From assembly GCA_050485485.1 (NCBI GenBank), contig JBJHBM010000016.1, positions 1 to 45,767 on the forward strand: 45,767 bases of DNA. The letters are read 5' to 3'. Positions 29,701 through 39,436 of this stretch are shown piece by piece. Within the stretch, counting starts at the first letter, position 1. Each line of letters opens with the position of its first letter. The translations under genes and the position numbers were made by a program. Source of the stretch: WHSO01 sp050485485. GTDB lineage: Bacteria; Pseudomonadota; Alphaproteobacteria; SMXQ01. The notes beneath the pieces were generated by a model. The model was not told the origin of the DNA, ran no database searches, and worked only from the letters and a program-made list of their open reading frames with translations.

Positions 29701-30365
29701 TCTATGCCTTCCGCGCGCTGGTGACGGAGCCGATCCCGCTGAACGACGGCGGCATGCGCCCGATCGCCGTGGTGGTGCCGGAGGGCACGCTGCTCGCCCC
29801 GGTGGCGCCCGCGGCCGTGGTCGCCGGCAACGTCGAGACCTCGCAGCTGATCGTGGACGCGATCCTCGCCGCCGCCGGGCGCCTCGCCGCGTGCCAGGGC
29901 ACCATGAACAACGTCACCTTCGGCGACGCCGGACACCAGTACTACGAGACGCTGTGCGGCGGCACCGGCGCGGGGCCGGGCTTCGCCGGCGCGAGCGCGG
30001 TCCACAGCCACATGACCAACTCGCGTCTCACCGATCCCGAGGTGCTGGAGTGGCGCTACCCGGTGCTGGTGGAGAGCTTCGCCTTGCGCCGGAACTCGGG
30101 CGGCGCCGGCGCCTGGCGCGGCGGCGACGGCGTCGTGCGGCGCATCCGCTTCCTCGCGCCGATGACGGCCGCGGTCCTGTCGGGACGGCGGGGGACGCGG
30201 CCGTTCGGGATCGCCGGCGGCGGCGACGGCCTGGCGGGCCGCAATGCTGTCGTGCGCGCCGACGGCACGGTCGAGGAGCTCGGCGGCACCGCCGAGGTCG
30301 CGATGGACGCGGGCGACGTGCTGGTGATCGAGACGCCGGGGGGCGGCGGCTACGGACAGGCGTGA
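26703..30365 (+). CDS. Fused hydantoinase A/B (5-oxoprolinase-like) enzyme
   Basis: A 1,220-residue ATP-dependent amidohydrolase with HyuA and HyuB halves in one chain, the arrangement of 5-oxoprolinase. The HyuA half opens with the phosphate loop DRGGTFTDVIA, then AAVKMGTTVATNALLERRGE, the second phosphate motif AFDMGGTSTDVAHYDG and TDANLVLGRI. A junction near residue 690-710 leads into the HyuB half, with NIKERLDFSCALFDG, IHNAPYDGGTHLPDI, HHADIGGTHPGSMP and RRNSGGAGAWRGGDG. The ATG at 26703 follows GGGGGAG by seven bases. Members open cyclic amides such as 5-oxoproline or hydantoins using ATP; which one cannot be told here. The neighbouring binding proteins may supply substrate, but that is only inference. 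Confidence 0.9.
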   Translation: MTDGWQFWIDRGGTFTDVIARAPDGTLRVEKLLSENPGRYGDAALEGIRRALGLAPDAPIPPERVAAVKMGTTVATNALLERRGEPVALVTTAGFGDALRIGTQARPDLFALEIRLPDPLHARTIEVTERVATSGEVLVPLDLAATRAALEAARRDGFRACAILFMHAWRFPEHERRVADLARALGFEQVSVSHEASPLMRLVPRGDTTVADAYLSPVLRRYVDRVSGALGGARLLFMQSSGGLTEATRFQGRDAILSGPAGGIVGAVRVAAAAGLARVIAFDMGGTSTDVAHYDGDYERAFETEIAGVRLRAPMMRIHTVAAGGGSLLGFESGRFRVGPDSAGADPGPACYRRGGPLAVTDANLVLGRIHPRFFPAVFGPGGDRLLDAAAARAGFEALVARIATETGRAMTVEAAAEGYLRIAVENMAAAIKKISIARGRDVTRYALVAFGGAGGQHACRVADALGMKEVLIHPLAGVLSALGIGLADVIALHEGAVEQVLAPGLVPDLAARLAELEAAARAELAAQDVAPAAVRVVRRARLRYRGTDTPLEVAADAPDAMTRAFEDAHRTRFGFVMEGTPLVVEAVAVEATGASGAGDDPARAPDDAVADPAPLDRAPMFVDGAFRDVPVHARARLGAGATVDGPAIVVEDGATTVVDPGWRAEVSARGHLHLRRAAAAVPASADAAASDSAMLPDPVMLPDPVMLEVFGNLFMAIAEEMGVALANTAQSVNIKERLDFSCALFDGEAALIANAPHIPVHLGSMGQAVRSVAARHAGAMRPGDVFIHNAPYDGGTHLPDITVIRPVFAAETGAADAGDGGARPLFFVAARGHHADIGGTHPGSMPPASRDIGEEGAVFSGERLVAGGRFLEDAVRARLAAGPYPARNPDQNVADLKAQVAACARGVAELRRMAEAFGPATVTAYMRFVQDNAEEAVRRVIDRLDDGAATVPTDEGGTIAVALRVDRAARAVTVDFTGTSGPSPANFNAPPAVVRAAVLYAFRALVTEPIPLNDGGMRPIAVVVPEGTLLAPVAPAAVVAGNVETSQLIVDAILAAAGRLAACQGTMNNVTFGDAGHQYYETLCGGTGAGPGFAGASAVHSHMTNSRLTDPEVLEWRYPVLVESFALRRNSGGAGAWRGGDGVVRRIRFLAPMTAAVLSGRRGTRPFGIAGGGDGLAGRNAVVRADGTVEELGGTAEVAMDAGDVLVIETPGGGGYGQA
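28785..28820 (+). repeat. 18-bp tandem duplication at the HyuA/HyuB seam
   Basis: ATGCTCCCCGATCCTGTC is followed directly by a copy differing at two positions, giving the peptide MLPDPV twice before ML at the start of the HyuB domain. It lies in the linker, so it adds six residues without disturbing a fold. The repeated ATG may be a relic of a separate hyuB start. Confidence 0.75.
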
Positions 30366-30377
30366 GCGGCGCGGACG

Positions 30378-30614
30378 CTACTGCGACTTCGGCTGGGGTT
30401 CCTCGGGCGGCGTGCCGGAGACTTCCGGCGTGCCGGCGCCGGGCTCGCGCTTCTTGCCGTCGAGGATATTTTGGATGCGCTCGCCGAGTCGGCGGTCTTG
30501 CGCCTTCTCGGCGCCGCTCCGCCCGAACCGGACGCGGTTCTCCTGCGCGACGCGCTTTTCCGATTCGCGCCCGCGCTCCTTGCGGTATTTGTTGAGGTTG
30601 ACGACGTCGCCCAT
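30378..30614 (-). CDS. Small basic protein of the DUF4169 type
   Basis: A 78-residue, highly charged protein beginning MGDVVNLNKYRKERGRE, followed by NRVRFGRSGAEK and a helical RLGERIQNILDGK stretch, ending in a Pro/Glu-rich tail. The N-terminal VNLNKYRK pattern is that of the alphaproteobacterial DUF4169 family, which has no known function. It has no signal peptide or membrane segment and could be nucleic acid- or ribosome-associated, but that is a guess. It is convergent with the hydantoinase gene (12-base gap). From memory, this family tends to lie near fumC, RHH and sspB genes, which here are 3.6 kb away. Confidence 0.7.
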   Translation of the reverse strand: MGDVVNLNKYRKERGRESEKRVAQENRVRFGRSGAEKAQDRRLGERIQNILDGKKREPGAGTPEVSGTPPEEPQPKSQ

Positions 30615-30708
30615 GACCACACCACTCGCAGGGGCCGCGACGGTGGGCGCGGCACCAGGTCCGCGTCCGTGACGGAAACGGGCCCTACCATCGTCCCGCC
30701 ACATTTCG

Positions 30709-30720
30709 TAATCTAGATTA
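30709..30720. promoter_or_regulatory. Perfect 12-bp palindrome between divergent genes
   Basis: TAATCTAGATTA lies in the only AT-rich part of the 232-base region between the divergent DUF4169 and AsmA-family genes, 94 bases upstream of the DUF4169 start and 126 bases upstream of the AsmA start. It is a plausible binding site for a dimeric regulator. The rest of the region shows no further gene or RNA. Confidence 0.4.
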
Positions 30721-30846
30721 GGCAAATAACCCTGCCTGCCGCAAGTCCCCGGGCCGCCGGGACAGCGGTACCGCGCACCGCCCGCCGGTCCGGTCGCGCG
30801 GCGGAGGTGCGTGCGGCATCCAACAACATCGCGACGGGTCCGGACG

Positions 30847-33800
30847 GTGAAGAAATTTCTCCTCGGCATGCTCGGCATCGTGGTTCTGGCCGTGGTCGCC
30901 GCGCTGGTCGCCCCGAGCTTCATCAACTGGAACGCCTACCGGGCGGAAATCGCCGCCGAGGTCCACAAGGCGACCGGCCGCCGCCTCGTCATCGAGGGGC
31001 CGATCGACGTCGCGGTCCTGCCCGCGCCCAAGCTTTCGGCCGCCCGGGTCCGCTTCGCCAACCTGGAGGGCGCGGCGGCGCCCGACATGGTGCGGCTGGA
31101 GGCGCTCGACGTGCGTATCGCCTTCTGGCCGCTTCTGTCGGGTCGGGTGGTGGTCAACTCGGTCGAGCTGCGCGGCGCCGACATCGAGCTCGAGACGCTC
31201 GCCGACGGCCGCGTCAACTGGGAGTTCGGGCCGCCGCGGGCGCCCGGCGCGGTGACGGGTGGGCCGGCGGTATCCTCGCCCGGCGCCGGCGATGCGGTCC
31301 GGCTCGACCGCGTGGTGATCGCCGATGGGCGGGTCACGTGGCGCGATTCGGGCAAGGGCACGGTCGAGCGCGTCGAGCGCATCGACGCGACGCTCGCGGC
31401 CGAGACCCTGGCCGGCCCCTTCTCGCTGCGCGGCCGCGCCATGGCGCGCGGCGTCCCGCTTGCCGTCGCCCTGCGCGCCGGGCGCATCGACACCGGCCGC
31501 CCGATTCCGCTCAATGCCGAGGTCGAGCTGCGCGAGGCCCGTGCCAAGGGGCTTCTTTCCGGCACGTTCATGCTCGGGGACGCGCCTTCGGCCAACCTCC
31601 GCCTCGATGCCGGCGGCGACGATCTCGGGCGCGCCGTCGCGGCGCTGTCCGACGGCGGCGCCGGTCCCGCGATCCTCGGGCGCCCGTTCACCCTGTCGGC
31701 GACGCTGGCGGGGGACGCGCGCGCGTTTGCCGTCAACGACATCGCGCTGGTCCTCAACGGCACCCGCGCGACCGGCGCGGTCAGCGCGACCTTCGGCCCC
31801 GTGACCGAGGTGGACGCGACCTTCGGCATCAACACGCTCGACCTCGACGCCTGGCTTGCCGCCGCCGCGACGCCCCGCAAGGCGCCCGTGGCGGCGCCCC
31901 CGGCGAAGGGGACGCGGCAGGAGGCCGCCCAGCCTGCGCCCTTCGCGCTGCCCAAGGACCTGCGCGTCGCCGTGGACGCGCGCATCGGCGGCATCACCTA
32001 CAACAAGGGCGCGATCCGCGATGTCGGGTTCCAGGGGCGGCTCGACGGCGGCGTGTTCCACGTCGCCCGTCTCTCGGCCCAGCTTCCCGGCGGCTCCGAC
32101 GCCGCGCTCGCGGGCCGCGTGACGGCCCGCGACGGCGCGCCGCGCTTCGACGGCAAGCTCGAGGCCAACGTCGCCGATTCGCGCCAGATGCTCGACTGGC
32201 TCGGGGTGGACCACTCGGCCATCGTGCGCGACCGCCTCAACCGCATCACGTTCCGGACCGGCCTCGCGGCGGCGGGCGAGCAGCTGGAGCTTTCGGACAT
32301 CGACCTGCGGTTCGACGCCACCCGGATCGGCGGCGGGGTCGTGGTCGCGCTGCGCGAGCGGCTCGGCATCGGCGCCAACCTCCGGCTCGACCGCATCAAT
32401 CTCGACGCCTATCTGGCCGAGCCCGCGGCGGCCGGTCCGAAGGCGCCCGCCGCGCCCGCCAAGGGCAAGGGGGAGGCCGGCGGGCAGGGCGGCGCCCTCG
32501 CCGCGCTCGGCGCGTTCGACGCCAACCTGCGCGCCGAGGCGCAGTCCGTCACGCTGCGCGGCGTGACCGTCTCCGGCCTCGCGCTCGATTCGACCCTGCT
32601 CGGCGGGGATCTCACGCTGCGCAGCTTCCGGATCGCGAACCTCGCGGGCGGCACGCTCGACGTTTCGGGCACGGTCGCGGCGCTCGACCGCGACCCGGTG
32701 CCGGACCTGCGGTTCTCGCTCGCGACCCAGCGGCCCGACCAGTTGTTCGCGCTCGTCGGCATCGAGCCGCCGGTGGCGCCCGCCCGCATCTCGCCTCTCG
32801 CCTTCGACGGCGCGTTCAAGGCCGAGGCCAAGGCGACGCGCCTGCAGGCGGACCTCGCGGCGGGCGCGCTCAAGGTGGCGGTGGCGGGCACGCTCGCCGA
32901 CCTTGCGACCGCGCCGCGTCTCGGCCTCGATCTCAAGGCCGACCATCCGAGCTTCGTCGAATTCGTGCGGCTGTTCGATCCCGCGTTCACGCCCAGGATC
33001 GCGCCCAAGGGGCCGTTCTCCCTGGAGGCGCGCGCCGACGGCGCCGGGCTCGACGTCAAGCTCGCCAACGTCCGCGCGCAGTTCGGCGAGGCCGCCGTCA
33101 CGGGCGAGGCCACGCTCGCGATGGCCGCCGTGCGCCCCCGGCTCACCGCGCGCTTCAAGGCGGGGCCCGTCGTCGCGGAGCATTTCGTGCCGGCGAGCCT
33201 CGGCGGCGGGGCCAAGGCGCCGGCATCGCCGGCGCGGGCCGGCATGCCCGGGCCGTCCGCCGCCGGCGCGTCGTCGGGCGCGCCGTGGTCGGACGCGCCG
33301 TTCGAGCTCGACGGGCTGCGCGCGCTCGACGCCGACGTGCAGGTGGAGGCGAAGTCGCTGCTGTGGCGCAGCTGGCAGGTGGACGCGCCCCGGATCGAGA
33401 TGGCGCTCGACGACGGACGCTTCGAGCTGCGGCGCGTCTCGGGCAGCACGGTGGGCGGCACCTTCCGCCTCGCGGGCCTGCTCGCCGCGCCCGCGAAGAA
33501 GGGCGGACCGGCGGAGCTGCGGGCGAACCTCGACGTCCAGCGCGCCGACCTGCGTCAGGCGATGTTCAACATCGCGGCCCTCGACATCGCGAGCGGGACC
33601 GTCACCTTCCGCACCGAATTCGCGGGCAGGGGCGCCTCCAGCCGGGCGCTGGTCTCCTCGCTCGCGGGCGGCGGCAGCCTGGAGGCGACGGAGGGCGCGA
33701 TCTCGGGCTTCGATCTCGGCAGCGTCAACGAGCGCCTCAAGAACCTCAATCAGCCGGCCGCCTTCCTGGGGCTGCTCCAGACCGCCATGTCGGGCGGCAC

Positions 33801-34230
33801 CACCCGGTTTTCGGACCTCAAGGCCAACTTCAAGATCGCGCAGGGCGTGGTGCGGTCCGACGACATCGCCCTCAAGGCGGACGGCGGCAGCGGCACCGCG
33901 ACGCTGGTCGCGGACCTGCCCAACTGGCAGATCGATTCGAACGCCGTGTTCCGGCTGGAAGGACACAGGGACGCGCCGCCGTTCCGGATGCAGCTCAAGG
34001 GGCCGCTCGATGCGCCCGCGCGCATCTTCAACCTGAACGAGCTTCAGGCGTGGCTCGCGAGCCGCGCGGTCGGCGGCCTGCTGCAGCAGGTGCTGCCGAA
34101 GAAGCAGCCCCAGACCCAGGCCGAGCCCGCGCCCGAACAGCAGCAGAAACCCGCACCGGAGCCCCGGCGCGAGCCGTCCCCGGAGGAGTTCATCCGGGGC
34201 ATCTTCGACGTGCTGCAGAAGAAGCGGTGA
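30847..34230 (+). CDS. AsmA-family protein
   Basis: A 1,127-residue protein with an N-terminal membrane anchor (about residues 4-22, KKFLLGMLGIVVLAVVAALV) followed by NWNAYRAEIAAEVHKATGR and IEGPIDVAVLPAPKLSAARV, the conserved start of AsmA proteins, and an AsmA-like C-terminal region (FNIAALDIASGTVTFRTEF, then ISGFDLGSVNERLKNLN). Repeated beta-rich segments between fit the long lipid-bridging groove proposed for AsmA/TamB-type proteins, which move or organise lipids between the membranes. The GTG at 30847 is chosen over a GTG at 30811 because it begins the hydrophobic anchor after one basic residue pair. It is alone on the plus strand between minus-strand genes. Confidence 0.87.
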   Translation: MKKFLLGMLGIVVLAVVAALVAPSFINWNAYRAEIAAEVHKATGRRLVIEGPIDVAVLPAPKLSAARVRFANLEGAAAPDMVRLEALDVRIAFWPLLSGRVVVNSVELRGADIELETLADGRVNWEFGPPRAPGAVTGGPAVSSPGAGDAVRLDRVVIADGRVTWRDSGKGTVERVERIDATLAAETLAGPFSLRGRAMARGVPLAVALRAGRIDTGRPIPLNAEVELREARAKGLLSGTFMLGDAPSANLRLDAGGDDLGRAVAALSDGGAGPAILGRPFTLSATLAGDARAFAVNDIALVLNGTRATGAVSATFGPVTEVDATFGINTLDLDAWLAAAATPRKAPVAAPPAKGTRQEAAQPAPFALPKDLRVAVDARIGGITYNKGAIRDVGFQGRLDGGVFHVARLSAQLPGGSDAALAGRVTARDGAPRFDGKLEANVADSRQMLDWLGVDHSAIVRDRLNRITFRTGLAAAGEQLELSDIDLRFDATRIGGGVVVALRERLGIGANLRLDRINLDAYLAEPAAAGPKAPAAPAKGKGEAGGQGGALAALGAFDANLRAEAQSVTLRGVTVSGLALDSTLLGGDLTLRSFRIANLAGGTLDVSGTVAALDRDPVPDLRFSLATQRPDQLFALVGIEPPVAPARISPLAFDGAFKAEAKATRLQADLAAGALKVAVAGTLADLATAPRLGLDLKADHPSFVEFVRLFDPAFTPRIAPKGPFSLEARADGAGLDVKLANVRAQFGEAAVTGEATLAMAAVRPRLTARFKAGPVVAEHFVPASLGGGAKAPASPARAGMPGPSAAGASSGAPWSDAPFELDGLRALDADVQVEAKSLLWRSWQVDAPRIEMALDDGRFELRRVSGSTVGGTFRLAGLLAAPAKKGGPAELRANLDVQRADLRQAMFNIAALDIASGTVTFRTEFAGRGASSRALVSSLAGGGSLEATEGAISGFDLGSVNERLKNLNQPAAFLGLLQTAMSGGTTRFSDLKANFKIAQGVVRSDDIALKADGGSGTATLVADLPNWQIDSNAVFRLEGHRDAPPFRMQLKGPLDAPARIFNLNELQAWLASRAVGGLLQQVLPKKQPQTQAEPAPEQQQKPAPEPRREPSPEEFIRGIFDVLQKKR

Positions 34231-34266
34231 CGGCGCCGGGCCTGTCCCGCGCGCCCCGTCCGTGTC

Positions 34267-34544
34267 CTAAGCCGATATCCGCCGGTCCATGCCGTTCGCC
34301 GTCTGCGCCGTGCCCTGGGCCGGGTGGCTGCCCTTGAGGCGATGCAGGACGTAGAGCCGCAGCGCGCTCGACAGGTTGGGGGCGTTGCTGCCTTCGGCGG
34401 CGCGGGCCTTGTCCACGGCGGCGATGGTGGCGGCGATGCTGCGGCCGTCCGTGCGCGCGATCCGCTTCAGTTCCGCCCAGAAGGCGTCTTCGATGGAGAC
34501 CGAGGTGCGGTGGCCGTTGATGCTGACCGAATGGCGTCGAATGG

Positions 34545-34548
<4 letters not shown>
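34267..34548 (-). CDS. Ribbon-helix-helix protein (RHH_4 type)
   Basis: A 93-residue protein with the pattern HSVSINGHRTSVSIEDAFW, then ELKRIARTDGRSIAATIAAVD and NLSSALRLYVLHRL, which is the ribbon-helix-helix fold of the RHH_4 (PF13467) group. Such proteins bind DNA as dimers through the paired beta strands. The ATG overlaps the fumC stop codon (ATGA), so it is translated with fumC and is the last gene of the minus-strand group starting at sspB. Its targets are unknown; autoregulation of the fumarase genes is possible. Confidence 0.85.
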
Positions 34549-35996
<1,448 letters not shown>

Positions 35997-36027
35997 ATAA
36001 GAAGTCTAGCAGACCGCGCGCCGCGCG

Positions 36028-36657
36028 TCAGGACGTCGGCGCCGCCCGTTGCAGGAAGGCCGCCGCCTCGGCCACCGCCGCGGCGATGTTCCCGGCCTCG
36101 GTGCGGCCGCTCGCCTTGCGCGGCTTGAAGGAATGCTCCCCGTCCTCGAGGAAATGCACCCGGACGCGCGGCGCGAGCCGATAGCCCGCGACCTCCTCGC
36201 GGGTGCCGAACGGGTCGCGCGTGCCCTGCAGGATCAGGGTGGGCGTGCGGATCGCGGCGAGATGCCCGGCCCGGACCCGCTCGGGCTTGCCCGGCGCATG
36301 AAACGGATAGCCGAGGCACACCAGGGCGCGGACGCCCAGCTCGTCGGCCATCAGGCTCGCGATGCGCCCGCCCATCGACTTGCCGGCGAGCGCCGTGCGT
36401 TCGGGGCCGAGCGCCGCGACCGCCGCCGTGACGGTCGCGCGCAGCACCGGCTCGCGGTCGGGCGGGCGCTTCCTCCCGTCGGCGCGCCGCGCCGCCATGT
36501 AGGGGAACTCGAAGCGCGCGACCCGGAAGCCGGCCGCCGCGAGCCCCTCTGCGATGCTCTCCATGAACGGGTGGTCCATGCCGGCGCCCGCGCCGTGGGC
36601 CAAAGCGACCGTCAGCGGCGCGTCCTCGGGCCCGTCGAACAGGAACGCGGGCGTCAC
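36028..36657 (-). CDS. Alpha/beta hydrolase of the KANL3/Tex30 type
   Basis: A 209-residue compact alpha/beta hydrolase. The nucleophile elbow is GKSMGG with Ser94, the acid is likely Asp148 (LQGTRDPFGT) and the histidine His175 (DGEHSFKPRK). The N-terminal LAHGAGAGMDHPFM and the HSFKP end are typical of the KANL3/Tex30-like hydrolases, whose substrates are not established. It lies seven bases downstream of the class I fumarase gene and 31 bases before fumC, so it is probably co-transcribed with both. Confidence 0.87.
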   Translation of the reverse strand: MTPAFLFDGPEDAPLTVALAHGAGAGMDHPFMESIAEGLAAAGFRVARFEFPYMAARRADGRKRPPDREPVLRATVTAAVAALGPERTALAGKSMGGRIASLMADELGVRALVCLGYPFHAPGKPERVRAGHLAAIRTPTLILQGTRDPFGTREEVAGYRLAPRVRVHFLEDGEHSFKPRKASGRTEAGNIAAAVAEAAAFLQRAAPTS

Positions 36658-36664
36658 GGCCGTG

Positions 36665-38281
<1,617 letters not shown>

Positions 38282-38333
38282 GGTCTCCGGTTCCGTCGGG
38301 ATGCGGGAGGGAAGGGACTGGGCGGGGGGAACG

Positions 38334-38834
38334 CTACTTCTTGCGGAACGAATCGATCGAGACGACCTTTTCGCCTTCGCCGGGCGCGGGCTCGCCGGAC
38401 ATGGGCTCGCCGGTCGCGGGTTCGTCCGGCTTCGGCGCCGTCCCGGCGGCCTTGGGCCCACCCGGCGCGGAAAGCCCGCCGCCCTCGCCGAAGCGCAGGC
38501 CGAACTGGGCCTCGGGATCGGCGAAGCCGGTGAGCGCCGCGAACGGCACCACGAGGTGCTCGCGCTTGCCGCCGAAGGCGAGATCGACGGCGAACGATTC
38601 CTCCATCACCGTCAGGTTCCAGTACTGGTGCTGGACGACGATGGTGATCTCCTGCGGGTACTGCGCGCGCAGCCGCGACGGCATCACCACCCCCGGCGCC
38701 GAGGTGCGAAACGAGAGATAGAAGTGATGCTTGCCGGGCAGGCCCTCCTCGACCGCGTGCGTCAGCGCCGCGCGCACCACGCCGCGCATCGCGTCCTCGA
38801 CCATCCGGTCGTAATCGAAGCCTGTCTCGCGCAT
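38334..38834 (-). CDS. sspB: SspB-type adaptor for tmRNA-tagged proteins
   Basis: SspB binds the tmRNA degradation tag and hands tagged proteins to ClpXP. The 166-residue product has the alphaproteobacterial SspB core: AVEEGLPGKHHFYLSFRT, VVMPSRLRAQYPQEITIVVQ, HQYWNLTVMEESFAVDLAF and KREHLVVPFAALTGFADPEA. A Pro/Gly-rich flexible linker follows and the C-terminus KVVSIDSFRKK is the expected ClpX-binding tail. It lies about 150 bases downstream of ssrA on the same strand, a direct link between tag and adaptor, and has its own promoter-like sequence. The start at 38832-38834 is the first Met of the conserved region; no good Shine-Dalgarno is present. Confidence 0.92.
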   Translation of the reverse strand: MRETGFDYDRMVEDAMRGVVRAALTHAVEEGLPGKHHFYLSFRTSAPGVVMPSRLRAQYPQEITIVVQHQYWNLTVMEESFAVDLAFGGKREHLVVPFAALTGFADPEAQFGLRFGEGGGLSAPGGPKAAGTAPKPDEPATGEPMSGEPAPGEGEKVVSIDSFRKK

Positions 38835-38874
38835 GAGGCGGCGTCCGGTCCCTGTGAAGTTGAAGCCGGCCGCC

Positions 38875-38903
38875 ACTATACCGCGCCGGCGCGGGCGCGT
38901 CAT
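38875..38903 (-). promoter_or_regulatory. Probable sspB promoter
   Basis: Minus strand ATGACG (38898-38903, four of six), 17-base spacer, TATAGT (38875-38880, five of six). Predicted transcription start near 38868 gives a leader of about 34 bases. It would drive sspB and the fumarase genes separately from ssrA. Confidence 0.5.
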
Positions 38904-38984
38904 CCGGGGCGGCCCGTCGTCGGTGCGCGGCCGCGTGACACGCGCGGGCCGCCGCGCGCCGTCGCGGGCGGGGAGGAAAATGCG

Positions 38985-39275
38985 GGAGAGGTGGGGGGCT
39001 TCTGTTGCCCGGCGCCCCCCGGGCCGCGCTTGCTTAATTAAGCAGCGAGTGCGTACTCGTTATCGTTCGCACTTAGGTTTTGACCCGATAACGGCGGTAT
39101 CATGCCGGGCAAAAATCCTGCCTTTACCACGCGCGTCGATCCTGGTTCGCCCCCATGCGGGCCGCCCGCCGGTCGTGCCGGAAGGCGGAAGGGATTGGTG
39201 GAGGCGCCGGGTACTGCCCCCGGGTCCGCAACGCTTATTCCACAGGACGTTTATCGCCATAGCCGCCGAGGCGGC
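38985..39275 (-). ncRNA. ssrA: Two-piece (permuted) tmRNA
   Basis: tmRNA rescues stalled ribosomes and tags the nascent protein. The gene is circularly permuted, as in Alphaproteobacteria. Read on the minus strand, the acceptor piece comes first (about 39275-39196), with T-arm GCGGACCCGGGGGCAGTACC and the end GCGCCTCCACCA. A roughly 41-base intervening segment (39195-39155) follows, then the coding piece from 39154, opening GGGGGCGAACCAGGATCGAC. The 5' GGGGGCG pairs with CGCCTCC before CCA and contains the G-U third pair recognised by alanyl-tRNA synthetase. The tag frame lies at 39070-39038. After it comes a pseudoknot-like segment (GCCCGG/CCGGGC stem whose G-rich loop can pair with GCCCCCC). 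The outer ends are approximate. Confidence 0.95.
39038..39070 (-). other. tmRNA tag reading frame, ANDNEYALAA
   Basis: From the resume codon GCG the frame reads ANDNEYALAA then TAA; with the tRNA-borne alanine the tag is AANDNEYALAA, 11 residues, ending in the ALAA recognised by ClpX. The stop lies inside a perfect 14-bp palindrome TGCTTAATTAAGCA (39031-39044), probably the helix that closes the frame. Confidence 0.93.
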
Positions 39276-39281
39276 ACCGCG

Positions 39282-39310
39282 AATATAGGGACTCGGGGGG
39301 CTTTTTGAAA
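39282..39310 (-). promoter_or_regulatory. Probable ssrA promoter
   Basis: Minus strand TTTCAA (39305-39310, three of six), 17-base spacer, TATATT (39282-39287, five of six). The predicted start near 39275 coincides with the expected 5' end of the acceptor piece. Confidence 0.45.
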
Positions 39311-39361
39311 GGGCCGGCGCCGGCCGTGCGGCGCGCTCTTCCGTTCCGGGCGCCGGGCCGC

Positions 39362-39389
39362 TAGACTATGAATCTCTACCAAATATTGT
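39362..39389 (+). promoter_or_regulatory. Possible thyX promoter
   Basis: TAGACT (39362-39367, four of six), 16-base spacer, TATTGT (39384-39389, four of six), in an AT-rich patch divergent from ssrA. If correct, transcription starts near 39396, so an in-frame ATG at 39368 cannot be the start of thyX. Confidence 0.4.
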
Positions 39390-39436
39390 ATCTTCGGCGC
39401 GTCACGCCACAACCGGTATCCGCAGGTATCCGCTCC

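Noticed and set aside
27357..30011. An 884-codon minus-strand reading frame
   Set aside because: Antisense to the fused hydantoinase gene, with low-complexity Arg/Ala/His composition.
30718..33966. A 1,082-codon minus-strand reading frame
   Set aside because: It is antisense to the AsmA-family gene, very rich in Arg, Gly and Ala and without any domain pattern.
39181..39240. A possible ordinary tRNA gene, because of a T-arm and CCA end
   Set aside because: No D-arm or anticodon arm precedes it; it is the acceptor piece of tmRNA.
39060..39260. A 66-codon reading frame on the minus strand
   Set aside because: It lies wholly inside ssrA and crosses the CCA end and the excised segment; the RNA features explain the sequence.
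39368..39436. An N-terminal extension of ThyX beginning at the ATG at 39368
   Set aside because: It overlaps a promoter-like pair, lacks a Shine-Dalgarno and adds residues not expected for ThyX.
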